A stretch of 64,000 bases of DNA, taken from positions 434,001 through 498,000 of the forward strand of contig JAHCIT010000002.1 of assembly GCA_026129095.1 (NCBI GenBank), read 5' to 3'. The notes beneath the pieces are model-generated. The model saw only the letters and a program-made list of their open reading frames with translations, ran no database searches and was not told the origin of the DNA. Positions 16,918 to 26,600 of the stretch are shown piece after piece. The stretch's first letter is position 1, and every line of letters starts with the position of its first letter. The translations under genes and the position numbers were made by a program. This DNA is from Deltaproteobacteria bacterium (lineage in GTDB: Bacteria; JAGRBM01; JAHCIT01).

Positions 16918-18492
16918 GTGACGGATCGTCTGGCGTTGCTGTCGGTATCAGACAAGGCGGGACTGGTGGAATTCGCAAGGGAGCTGAACAGCCTTGGCTG
17001 GAAGCTGCTCTCCACCGGCGGCACTGCCCGCACCCTTCGTGATGCAGGACTCAAGGTTACTGACGTGTCGGATTACACGGGCTTTCCGGAAATGATGGAC
17101 GGGCGGGTGAAGACCCTGCATCCGAAGATTCATGGCGGCCTGCTCGGTCGCCGGAGTGTTCCTGCCCACACGGATGCGATGAAAGCCAATGGGGTCACGC
17201 CCATCGACCTCGTGTGCGTGAATCTCTACCCATTCGAACAAACAGTGGCCCGCCTTGGTGCAACGCTGGACGAGGCGATCGAGAACATCGACATCGGCGG
17301 CCCCTCAATGCTCCGCTCGGCCGCCAAAAACAGCGAAGACGTGACTGTCATCTGTGATCCCATCGATTACGACATCGTGTGCCGTGAACTGAAATCGAAC
17401 GGAAACCGGACCAGCAGGGAAACCCGGTTCCGCCTTGCCGTCAAGGCCTACCAGCATACGGCCGCCTATGATGCAGCAATTTCCAACTGGCTGGCGCAAA
17501 AAATTGACGGCGAAAGCACCCGCTTCCCCTCGCAGCTGACCGTGCCGCTGGTTCGTGTCAGGGAACTTCGCTACGGCGAAAATCCACACCAGAAGGCCGC
17601 CCTATACCGGGAAAAAAGCCCAGGACCCTATTCGCTGGCGGCGGGTGAGGTTCTCCAGGGCAAAGAGCTCTCCTACAACAACTGGCTGGACCTGCACGCT
17701 GCCCTTGAGCTGGTGCGTGAGTTCATCCCTCCAGCCGTGTCGATCATCAAGCACAATAACCCCTGTGGATGCGCCACCGCCAGCGAACTGAGCGAAGCCT
17801 ACCGCAAGGCCCATGAAGCCGACCCGGTGAGCGCATTCGGGGGTATCGTGGGCCTGAATCGCGAAGTGGATGGTCCGGCCGCCCGCCGGATGTCCGAGAT
17901 ATTCCTTGAGTGCGTTGTTGCACCGAATTTTTCCGCTGAGGCGCTGGAGATCCTTTCAGCCAAAAAGAATCTCCGCCTCGTCCGTGTGCCATTTCCGCCG
18001 GTTCCAGACGGTGCAGCCTCTACAGCCGGAATCGGTTCATACGAATTCCGGCGGATAAGCGGCGGCATGCTGGTCCAGGACTGGGATACCGCAGATGCCC
18101 CTGAAGCAGACTGGAAGGTAGTCACTAGGCGCCCACCCTCCGAGGCCGAACGCCGGGCCCTTGCCTTCGCATGGAAAGTCTCCAGGCACGTGAAGTCGAA
18201 CGCCATCGTACTCGCCCGTGACGGACAGCTCGTCGGGACTGGCGCTGGCCAGATGAACCGGGTGGATTCGGCCCGGCTTGCAGTGGAACGGTCTGTGCTA
18301 GGGACGAAGGATGTCGTCTGTGCATCGGATGCCTTTTTCCCGTTTCCTGACGGTCTTGAAACCGTCGCTCGTGCCGGCGCTACTGCCGCCATCCAGCCCG
18401 GAGGAAGCGTTCGCGACGACGAGGTGATTCGCGCAGCTGATGCGGCAGGCATGGCGATGGTATTTACCGGTTTCCGCCATTTCCGCCATTGA
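16918..18492 (+). CDS. purH: Bifunctional AICAR transformylase / IMP cyclohydrolase
   Basis: Last two steps of purine synthesis: formylation of AICAR and ring closure to IMP. The N-terminal MGS-like cyclohydrolase domain shows LLSVSDKAGL, STGGTARTL, MDGRVKTLHPKIHGG; the C-terminal transformylase shows LRYGENPHQKAA, IIKHNNPCGCA and GAGQMNRVDSARLA. 524 residues, full length. Start is GTG at 16918 with GGGGAG about ten bases upstream, inside a possible masking stem. Downstream, the transporter-PcnB frame begins at or before its stop. Confidence 0.96.
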   Translation: MTDRLALLSVSDKAGLVEFARELNSLGWKLLSTGGTARTLRDAGLKVTDVSDYTGFPEMMDGRVKTLHPKIHGGLLGRRSVPAHTDAMKANGVTPIDLVCVNLYPFEQTVARLGATLDEAIENIDIGGPSMLRSAAKNSEDVTVICDPIDYDIVCRELKSNGNRTSRETRFRLAVKAYQHTAAYDAAISNWLAQKIDGESTRFPSQLTVPLVRVRELRYGENPHQKAALYREKSPGPYSLAAGEVLQGKELSYNNWLDLHAALELVREFIPPAVSIIKHNNPCGCATASELSEAYRKAHEADPVSAFGGIVGLNREVDGPAARRMSEIFLECVVAPNFSAEALEILSAKKNLRLVRVPFPPVPDGAASTAGIGSYEFRRISGGMLVQDWDTADAPEADWKVVTRRPPSEAERRALAFAWKVSRHVKSNAIVLARDGQLVGTGAGQMNRVDSARLAVERSVLGTKDVVCASDAFFPFPDGLETVARAGATAAIQPGGSVRDDEVIRAADAAGMAMVFTGFRHFRH

Positions 18493-18517
18493 TGCAGGTA
18501 CGGCTAGCGCTCCAGAC

Positions 18518-21070
18518 GTGAAACTGTTTGCCGGCTTTTCAAGACTGTTTCCCCTGTGGGTCATCCTTGGATCTGCAGCCGCTTTTGCCGTACCAGAGCT
18601 GGTTCTCCCCGCTGCACCCCTGCTCCGTGGCCTGTTCATCGCCACCATGTTCTGCACCGGCATGGTGCTGCACGAATCCGAGCTGAATGAAATCCGGCGG
18701 AATCCGTGGCCCGTGGCTGGCGGTGTCTCGCTCCAGTTTCTCATCATGCCGCTGGCGGCATTTGCCATCTCCCGGCTGCTGCCTCTGGAGCCGATAGACC
18801 AACTGGGCCTCATTCTGGCCGGTGCGGTCCCCGGAGCGATGGCCAGCAACACGATCACCTATCTCGCCGGCGGGGACGTGGCCTTTTCCGTGGCGATGAC
18901 CGTTGTATCAACAGCACTGGCACCAGTCCTGACGCCACTGCTGACCGGCTTCTATTCCGGTACGGCTGTATCTCTGGACACCGGCAGCATGATGTTCGAT
19001 ATTTTTCTGACAGTCGTACTGCCGGTCGCGGCTGGCTACACCCTTCGGTACTTTTTCACGGAACAGGTGGTACAGATAGAGCCTGTCCTGGCGTCTGCCA
19101 GCGTTTTTTCGATAACTGGAATCATCGCGATTGTCACCGCGCAGAATGCAGGGCGTATTGTCAGTGTTGGTGCGATGGTGATCCTTGCAGTCATCCTGGT
19201 AAACGGAACGGGATATCTCCTGGGCTATCTGGGAGCTCGTCTGGGTGGGCTTGACCGCAGGCGGCGGCTGACCGTGGCCATTGAGATCGGCATGCAGAAC
19301 GCGGGGCTTTCCACTGTGCTGGCGAGCCGGTATATCTCTCCTGAGGCGGCTCTGGCCGGGTCGTTTTATACTGTCTGGTGCGTTATCACCGGATCACTGC
19401 TCTCCCCCTTCCGCCGGGAAGCCGCAGCTGACCGGCAGATTGCAGAACTGGCGGCCACTGCCCAGGAGAAACCTGTTCGAATGAGCGATAACACTGAGGA
19501 TGACAATGGATCCACGGCCCAGCCGGCTGGCCCACGCCGGCCCATCAACTTGCCGGGAAATCCTGTAATTCTGGAGCGGAGCGAGCATCCGGTTTCACGC
19601 AAGTCGATCTCGCCAGAGGCCCAGAAAGTCCTTTACCGGCTGAGATCAGAAGGGTACCGGGCGTTTCTCGTCGGTGGATCGGTGAGGGATCTTCTACTTG
19701 GCCGCAAGCCCAAGGATTTCGACGTTGCCACTGACGCTTCCCCCCGGCAAGTGGCCCGGCTGTTCCGGAATGCACGGGTAATCGGCCGCCGTTTCCGGGT
19801 AGTCCATGTCCGGTTCGGCCGGGACACAGTGATCGAGGTCGCCACATTCCGCGCTACCCCCAAACCCGGTCAAGGCGATGACGAGCAGCAGGTTGCCGAG
19901 GAATTTGCCGGAAACGAAGCCGACGAATTCATGCATGACAATGCCATGGCTTCAGCTCCGATTGGCGATGACCTGGATGATGAGCCGACCGAAACGGATG
20001 CGCTCAGAATCGTGGCGGAAGCCGCCCATGCAGACGAAGAAGATGACGATACTGAGGACGAAAGCAATGTTGAGGATCATTCTACGGGAGTTCAGGAGCG
20101 GCGGCCGCGCCCCCCGTTGCCGCACAGGGAAACAGGCGAGAACCCGCATCTACAGTGGGACGATAACGTCTTTGGCACCGCTGAAGAGGATGCATTCCGG
20201 CGCGATCTTTCCATAAACGGCCTTTTCTACGACATCGATTCGTTTTGCGTGATTGATTACGTAGGCGGTCTCGATGATCTCAGACATCGTCTTATCCGTA
20301 CCATTGGAGATCCGAATGTCCGGTTTCTTGAAGATCCTGTCCGGATGATCCGCGCCATCCGCCATGCGGCGCGTGTCGGGTTCCGGATAGAGGACAACAC
20401 ATGGGAGGCAATCAAGATTCACCACGAGCAGATCAAGAACTGCTCAAGGGCCCGCGTGCTGGAGGAGTTCCTGCGCGAGCTTTCCCGGGGAAGCTCACAC
20501 GCCTCGCTGACACTGCTTGAGAAAACAGGGCTTCTGCGCGATATTCTTCCGCCGCTGGCCGATGCCCTTGGCCCCTGTCCCGGAGAAAACGATCACCAGA
20601 AGCGGGCCTGGCGGCGGTTTGAAGTGGCCGATCAGTGTTACCAGCGCGGCGAGCTCCCTGAGGAACTCGCCTATACTGTCGCCGTGGCTCCCTATAATGA
20701 CGATCTCGTAGATGCCATATCCAGCCCCGATTTCGATGTAGGGCGGCTGCCCGGTGTGCTAACGCAGGCCGGAGAACGAATTGGGGAGATCAACCGGCGG
20801 CTGGCCGTACCACGCCGGCTCGGCATCCCGGCTGTGAATATCTATCTGAATTTCATGCTTCTCCGCCGGGGCCTTGGTACCGGACGCATGAATGCCCGGC
20901 TCGTCACGAGTCCCCAGCGGATGCAGCAGTGCTATCCGCTCTATACAATCGATGCGCTGGCCCGCGGCGAACAGCCGCAAACCATTGATGAATTCCTGAA
21001 CATGCCCCGCCAGAAAAAGCGTAGCAGCAACCGGCGGCGCCCCGGCCGCCGAGGTTCATCCGGCCACTGA
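18518..21070 (+). CDS. Bile acid:Na+ symporter-like domain fused to poly(A) polymerase
   Basis: A single frame of 850 codons from GTG 18518 (an ATG at 18440 would overlap purH by 53 bases and adds an unconserved arm). Residues 1-310 are nine or ten hydrophobic helices of the BASS/SBF fold: LFIATMFCTGMVLHESEL, GLILAGAVPGAMASNTITY and IEIGMQNAGLSTVLAS match Na+-site and crossover regions. Residues 322-850 are a complete PcnB-type class II nucleotidyltransferase. The ~30-residue joint is polar and low in complexity. Either the membrane transporter carries PcnB as a cytosolic tail, or a stop was lost and PcnB starts inside (see 19481). Confidence 0.75.
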   Translation: MKLFAGFSRLFPLWVILGSAAAFAVPELVLPAAPLLRGLFIATMFCTGMVLHESELNEIRRNPWPVAGGVSLQFLIMPLAAFAISRLLPLEPIDQLGLILAGAVPGAMASNTITYLAGGDVAFSVAMTVVSTALAPVLTPLLTGFYSGTAVSLDTGSMMFDIFLTVVLPVAAGYTLRYFFTEQVVQIEPVLASASVFSITGIIAIVTAQNAGRIVSVGAMVILAVILVNGTGYLLGYLGARLGGLDRRRRLTVAIEIGMQNAGLSTVLASRYISPEAALAGSFYTVWCVITGSLLSPFRREAAADRQIAELAATAQEKPVRMSDNTEDDNGSTAQPAGPRRPINLPGNPVILERSEHPVSRKSISPEAQKVLYRLRSEGYRAFLVGGSVRDLLLGRKPKDFDVATDASPRQVARLFRNARVIGRRFRVVHVRFGRDTVIEVATFRATPKPGQGDDEQQVAEEFAGNEADEFMHDNAMASAPIGDDLDDEPTETDALRIVAEAAHADEEDDDTEDESNVEDHSTGVQERRPRPPLPHRETGENPHLQWDDNVFGTAEEDAFRRDLSINGLFYDIDSFCVIDYVGGLDDLRHRLIRTIGDPNVRFLEDPVRMIRAIRHAARVGFRIEDNTWEAIKIHHEQIKNCSRARVLEEFLRELSRGSSHASLTLLEKTGLLRDILPPLADALGPCPGENDHQKRAWRRFEVADQCYQRGELPEELAYTVAVAPYNDDLVDAISSPDFDVGRLPGVLTQAGERIGEINRRLAVPRRLGIPAVNIYLNFMLLRRGLGTGRMNARLVTSPQRMQQCYPLYTIDALARGEQPQTIDEFLNMPRQKKRSSNRRRPGRRGSSGH
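19481..21070 (+). other. pcnB: PcnB (poly(A) polymerase) part with possible internal start
   Basis: ATG 19481 with AGGAGA 13 bases upstream could start a separate 529-residue PcnB, which adds 3' A-tails to RNA. FLVGGSVRDLLLGR and KPKDFDVAT give the nucleotidyltransferase head with metal-binding Asp79 and Asp81 (numbered from this ATG); DNVFGTAEEDAFRRDLSINGLFYD and FLEDPVRMIRAIRHAARVGF are the A-tail polymerase neck motifs. Between VATFRA and DNVFG lies an insert of about 100 residues, strongly acidic (for example HADEEDDDTEDES), where E. coli has about 25. The basic C-terminus (KKRSSNRRRPGRR) fits RNA binding. Confidence 0.8.
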
Positions 21071-21106
21071 CTTATCCAGCCGCACCGCACTTTCCTTCGT
21101 AATGTC

Positions 21107-21343
21107 ATGCCCAAGATCATTCACGAATACCATCTGGTTGACATGCCCAAGCGGCGGATCCTCGAATTCCGGAAGCATGGGGCGAAGGTTTACAAGATAT
21201 GTGAGAATCCGGATTGCGACTGGTGTGAGCAGTACGTGGAGATCATTTCCGACAGCGAGTTCATGACCTATTGCCTGCGTTGCGCGAGGAAAATACTTCG
21301 CTACGGTGTTGAAACCTCGGAAAATCCTGATCTGGATCCCTGA
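21107..21343 (+). CDS. Small Cys-rich (zinc-ribbon-like) protein
   Basis: 78 residues. CENPDCDWC and YCLRC supply C-x5-C-x2-C and C-x2-C, a plausible metal-binding ribbon. The N-terminus (IIHEYHLVDMPKRRILEF) looks like a beta-rich strand pair. I do not recognise a family. It starts 36 bp after pcnB on the same strand with no clear Shine-Dalgarno, and its stop is five bases from the convergent ZnR-GYF gene. Codon use resembles its neighbours, which supports a real gene. Confidence 0.55.
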   Translation: MPKIIHEYHLVDMPKRRILEFRKHGAKVYKICENPDCDWCEQYVEIISDSEFMTYCLRCARKILRYGVETSENPDLDP

Positions 21344-21348
21344 AGATT

Positions 21349-23592
21349 CTATTCCGGTAGAGGTGGCAAGTCGGTCGCAGGCGGGGGTATGCCCGGTTCG
21401 GCGGGACGAACCGGTTCGGGTGGAGGTGGAGGGGGCAAAGCCGGTTCTGCCGGAGGGGGCGGCGGCGCTGCCGGAGCCGGTGCTGGTACTGGCGGAGCCG
21501 GCTCCGAGGCAGGAGTTTCGGCCTGCTGGCTTCCGGACCTGGTCCCTTCGCGTATTTTCTCGATCGCCTTCCGTGCCCTGGTCTCTCGTGGATTTTCGAT
21601 CAGTGCCGTATCGTACTGGGCAACTGCCGCTTTCAGGTCACCTGTGAGACGGAACATTTCCCCCCGGTAGAAATGGGCCTGGCTGCGAAGCGTGGGGCTA
21701 AGCTGCCCACGGTAGACTGTCATCAGCAGTTCAAGATTGGCCGTCGCTTCGGCATATTTCTGGTCCTTGACGAGCTGTTCGGTGGAAATAAAGAGATCCT
21801 GGACCTCCCTGTCCGAAAGTTTCGGAGGCTCTTTCTGAGCGGCGGGATCAGGTGGCAAATCCCTCAGTAACAGTTTCTGTCCAACGGCACGGGCACGGAC
21901 ATGGGAGGGACTGATAGCCAGTGTTTCGCGCACCTGCACTTCTGCAGCCTCAAGATCCTGTCCAGCTGCCGTGTAACGGTTCGCCAGTTCCGCACGGGCC
22001 GCAGCAAAGCGTGGCTCCAGCTCAATCGCCTTCAAATAGTGGTCCATCCCAGCCGGATCCGACAGTTTGGCCAGCCCCTGAAGGTAGTGGACAAATGGAT
22101 CGTTGGGACTCCGCGCACCTTCTTCACCTGCGATTTTCTGGGCCTCGGTAAATCTCCGGGCAAGCAGCAATCCAGTCACAACTGCATTCCGGCTGGCCAG
22201 CGGGGCGGAGGTGATCTGCGCCAGGTTTTCTACTGCCGTCAGGGCGCTATCCGCATAGGAACTGTCACCCTGGGAAAGGGCGGAAAACGCCTGTATCATC
22301 TTCACCAGTGCCGTGATTTCGCGTGGCGTGTCTTCCGTACCTGTCAGCGGATCCAGTACGGCAAGTGCCGCGGCATATGCGTCAGGAGTATCGGGAAGCA
22401 TCGCCATGAGCGCTTCCGACACCGGCTGAAGATAGGGATTGTCGCCTTCCAGTCTGGGAACATAGTTCTCAGCGTACGGCCGCTGGGCCCGCTCGGCCTG
22501 GCTGGCCCGCAACTGCTGCTGAAGCAGTGCCTGTTGCCGGGCGATGCGCTCGGCATCCCGCATATCCGGCGGCTGGTATTCCGGTTTCAGAATGGCAACA
22601 ACCGGTTCAAGCACCGGCCGGGCCGGGCCGGCGAAAAAGCGATCCAGAAGATCATCCTTGGGAAGCACCACGGCATAAAACACGCCGCCAGCCGCCAGAA
22701 CCAGCAATACCAGGCCAATCGCTGCCGTCAGCACAAGGCTCCCGCCCTTTGGCGCAGATGGGGCCTCTTCGTCGAGACTGTCGAGCTCAAAGCCCAGCGT
22801 TGCCGGCTTACGTGGAGACTGCTGTGCGGGTGGCGACAGCCTGATGTTTTCAGGCACAGGTTCTGGAGCTGAAGCCGGAGCCGGAGCCGGTGGCTTGGAA
22901 ACCGGCGTAACTGCATCCGGATCCGGAGCAAGACCCAGCAGCGGAGCAATTTCTATGAATTTCTGTGGCGGAGCCCAGTCCGAGCCGTCGCGAGAATAGG
23001 TGTCGCGTGCCCCAATCCGCTCATTGGATATCCAGGACTGGACTGTATTCAGATCCGCAGGACCGTATATCAGGCCAAGACCCTGCTTCTTGACGCGCCA
23101 TTTGGCACCGGAATCTTTTACAGGTGCAGCGACGGCCGTCTTGGCAGCGGCTGGAGCCGCCGGAGCTGGTGATGGCTTGGCCGGGGGTGGGGTTGCCGGA
23201 GCGGCAGGCTTTGGCTGTGGCGGCACTTTTACCAGATCATTCAGCGTCTCCGAATATATGGGTGCCTTGCCCCCCCCAGAGTTTTGGGGTGACTCGCTGG
23301 AGGCACTGTCCGCCATCGGAATTGGCTGCTCATCGACCATTGAACTGCTCATCGGAGCCGATTTTGCACCGCCATGAATCGGATCATCATCGGATCGGGG
23401 AGTGGACGGCTTTGCCGCGGGTACAGTCTTTGCTGGAGGCGGGGCTGATGCTTCGCCATCAACTGCCTTGCGCTTGACCACAAAAACATTGGAGCAGCTG
23501 CTGCAACGGACTTTCGTTCCCTGTGGAGAAAGTTTCTGCGGGTCCAGATTGTACTGGGCGCTGCATTTCGGACATTTCACCCGCATCGCCAT
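21349..23592 (-). CDS. Zinc-ribbon/GYF-like/TM/TPR membrane protein (second paralogue)
   Basis: 747 residues. MJ0042-type zinc ribbon at 7-33 (Cys7, Cys10, Cys30, Cys33), Pro/Ala-rich linker, GYF_2-like domain around 165-222 (WRVKKQGLGLIYGPADLNTVQSW...), one transmembrane helix at about 287-309, then a periplasmic TPR region and a Pro-rich tail (PPPPPEP) at the C-terminus. Start MAMRVKCPKC at 23592 has GGGAG ten bases upstream. The ZnR-GYF-TM order is that of Myxococcus GltJ, whose cytosolic part is reported to contact MglA. 106 bp downstream of its larger paralogue and probably co-transcribed. Role inferred: a membrane scaffold. Confidence 0.75.
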   Translation of the reverse strand: MAMRVKCPKCSAQYNLDPQKLSPQGTKVRCSSCSNVFVVKRKAVDGEASAPPPAKTVPAAKPSTPRSDDDPIHGGAKSAPMSSSMVDEQPIPMADSASSESPQNSGGGKAPIYSETLNDLVKVPPQPKPAAPATPPPAKPSPAPAAPAAAKTAVAAPVKDSGAKWRVKKQGLGLIYGPADLNTVQSWISNERIGARDTYSRDGSDWAPPQKFIEIAPLLGLAPDPDAVTPVSKPPAPAPASAPEPVPENIRLSPPAQQSPRKPATLGFELDSLDEEAPSAPKGGSLVLTAAIGLVLLVLAAGGVFYAVVLPKDDLLDRFFAGPARPVLEPVVAILKPEYQPPDMRDAERIARQQALLQQQLRASQAERAQRPYAENYVPRLEGDNPYLQPVSEALMAMLPDTPDAYAAALAVLDPLTGTEDTPREITALVKMIQAFSALSQGDSSYADSALTAVENLAQITSAPLASRNAVVTGLLLARRFTEAQKIAGEEGARSPNDPFVHYLQGLAKLSDPAGMDHYLKAIELEPRFAAARAELANRYTAAGQDLEAAEVQVRETLAISPSHVRARAVGQKLLLRDLPPDPAAQKEPPKLSDREVQDLFISTEQLVKDQKYAEATANLELLMTVYRGQLSPTLRSQAHFYRGEMFRLTGDLKAAVAQYDTALIENPRETRARKAIEKIREGTRSGSQQAETPASEPAPPVPAPAPAAPPPPPAEPALPPPPPPEPVRPAEPGIPPPATDLPPLPE

Positions 23593-23698
23593 TGGCCAAC
23601 TACTCCCTCGTCTCACACGGACAACCAGCCTGCTAGCCGTCCGCAAACCCCTGAGTAGACGCCTTTTTAGCGCCCGCCCGCCTGAATACCAAATCCCG

Positions 23699-26600
23699 TT
23701 ACCTGACGCCGAGCTGGGCCATTTCGGCTGGCTGGTACTTATGGCCGACGAGAATCCGGCGGATCTCATCCTCTCCCAGCCCCTGCCCGCGAATGGCTCC
23801 GATCACGTCCATTTTCCGTTTGTCGCTGAGCTGCGCGGTTTTGGCGAGTGCCCTGCTCCAGCTCGCTACGGCACCACGTGAATCATTCTTCTCATAAAGC
23901 AACGAATAGCCAATCTGGACATGGGCCTCACCCAGGTTCGAATCATACCGGATAGCCTGCCGGCAGTGGCCTTCGCCGCCAACATAGTCCTGCTTGTCCA
24001 TGGCGATCAGACACCGGTACAAGTGCGCCTTGGGAATTGCCGGTCTGATCGACAGTAACCGTTTCAGCGTCGCATCCGACTGGGCTGGGCGGTCAAGCTC
24101 GTCCCTTTCCACGTACCCCATGACCTGAAGCGCCTCAATCTGGATTTCGCCCAGAAGCTGCAGCCGGTCCGCTTCCCATTTCGGCCAGCGACGCGGGTGC
24201 CAGTCCAGAAACTGCTCTGCAAGCGGGGCCGTCTCGGGAACAATGGCGTATTTCTTCAGTGTACGGATTCGCTCCTCTTCCTGTGCAAGCTTTGGAAGAA
24301 GCTGCTCGTACATGGCATGGGCTTCACGCCATTTTTCCTGGCGGGTCAGAATCCGGGCTTTGGCGATATCAGGGTCGATAAATGGTGACCATCCCTGGGA
24401 TTCATTGGCCTGAGCCTTGCGGATGGATACATCAAGCTGCTGATTCGCCTGAGCATACTGGCGAAGTCCGGCCCACGCACGCCCCCACCAGTAGGCAATG
24501 ATCGGATTCTCCCGGGCATAGTAGTCGGCCTTCGAAAACTCGCCGTTTGCCGCCTGGAACAGGGCATCGGCTTCCGGAACCGGGATGGCCTTGGCCTGTG
24601 CCACCAGCGTTTCCGCCTGAGCCAGCCGGGAACGGGCAATCCAGAAATAAACCTGGGGTTCCGATTTGCGGATGGCCAGTGCCTGATTCAGGTCAGCTAC
24701 CGCCTCTTCGTAACGGCCGAGATAGAACTTCACGATCGCCCGCTCCACATAGAGCTGGGAATTCTGGTCGTCGGCCTTGAGCAGCTGGACCGCCTGATCG
24801 TATGCTGAAAGCGCGGCGGCGTAGTCGCCTATTTCCCACAGGAACTTGGCAAGCTGCTGATGGGTAGCAATGCGGAGGGGAGCAAGCTCCACCGCCTGCC
24901 GCGTCCTGGAAATGGCGTTGCTGCTTTCGCCCAGCTCCCAATAGGTGCGGCCGATGGCAACGAACGTCTCGGGGTTCTGGGGATCAAGCTCAATGGCACG
25001 ATCGAAGGAAGCAAGTGCGTCCTGCGTACGTCCCTGCGTGAGCTGAAGCTGGCCCAGCGAGACATAGGCGTCGGCATTCTGTGGATCGATGCCGATTACA
25101 GCCTCATACTCGATCTGGGCCAATTCGACACGCCCGGAACGGGCATATGCCTGCCCGAGCAGCACTCGCGCCGAAAGGTCTCCCGGATCCAGACGAATCG
25201 CCTCTTTCAGGGCTGCCTCACCCTTGTCGTTTTCACCGATGGCGAGGTGCGCCCGTCCAATCCGCTGATGAGCGGCCTGATAAGTCCGGTCAACCTTGAT
25301 GGCCTCTGCATAGCTGATCAGGGCGTCCGAAACCTGCCCAGCGGCAAATAACGCATCTCCAACGATTGTTTTTGATTCCGCCGACGGGAACACCTGATCG
25401 GCCTCCCGCGCCTTGGCGAGCGCTGAACCTGCCTGGCCATCGGCCATTAACAGGGCGGCCCGAACCACCAATACCCGGGCGCGGAATGGCTTGACGGCGG
25501 CGAGAGGTATTTTTTCCACGGCATCAAGCAGCTCGACAGCCTGCCGGCTCTGATCGGGCATCCGGCGCAAAATGAATTGCGCTTTCATCAGACGCGGATA
25601 GACCGCGTTTGGCCGGGCCGAAATGGCCTTGTCGTATCCTTCCGAGGCCTGCGTATAATCTTTCTGAAGTTCGTGCAGCCGTGCCTGAACGATGAGAGCA
25701 AGCTGGTGTTCTCCTCCCACGGCAAACGCCTTGTCCAGGGCTGCCTGTGCGGCGGCAAACTGGTCCGGTTTCCCCAGCAGTGCATACGCCAGAGCTACCT
25801 GAGCGTCAGCCGACCCGGCAGCGACGGTGGCGGCATTCTGTGCGACTGCTATCGCCTCATCTGTCTTGCCTGCGACGCGAAGTACATGGGCAAAGGCAAT
25901 CAGCGTATGCTCGGCGGTGGCATCGACGCCCTTCACCGCCTCGGCCATCGCCTGACCATCCGCCAGCTTCGTTCGTTCACCGAGCATTTCAGCCCAGAAG
26001 GCATAGAGTCTCGCCAGAAGGGCTGCCGCCTGAAAATTCGATGGGTTCTTCTGGATCGCCGTCTTGAGTTCCTTTTCGGCCTCGGGGAACTGTTCGACCA
26101 GCAGCGCGCTGACAATTGCCTCTGCCTTCTGCTGGGACTGACGGGAAACGGCTTCCCGCGATGACGTTACTGACTGGCGGCTGCTGACCAGTTCCCGAAG
26201 CTTGGCTGTATTCAGCTGGGAAAAGTCCACTTCGCGCATCTGGTACCACCAGAATGCTCCGCCTGCGGCAATGGCAAGAACGACGACTCCAACAGCGACC
26301 TTTATGATCAGGCTGATATTGCCTGCCATCCCTCCGCCGCCCAAGCCCGTCGCGCCAATGGCATCGGCATCGAAATTGAAACCGCCAGCTCCCGCTGCCT
26401 CGGCACTGGCCGTAGCAAGAAACTTTTCCAGATCGGTATTTTCGATATTGGGGATTTCCAGGAGAATGCGCACCGGAAGCCACGGGCCTTCGTCACGGGA
26501 AATCTCGTCCTTGACTCCGATCTTCTTGCTCTTGAGCAGATCCTTGATCTTGCCTATCGGGAAAGGCCCTGCGAGCTGGTCCTTGGCATTCTTGACCTTG

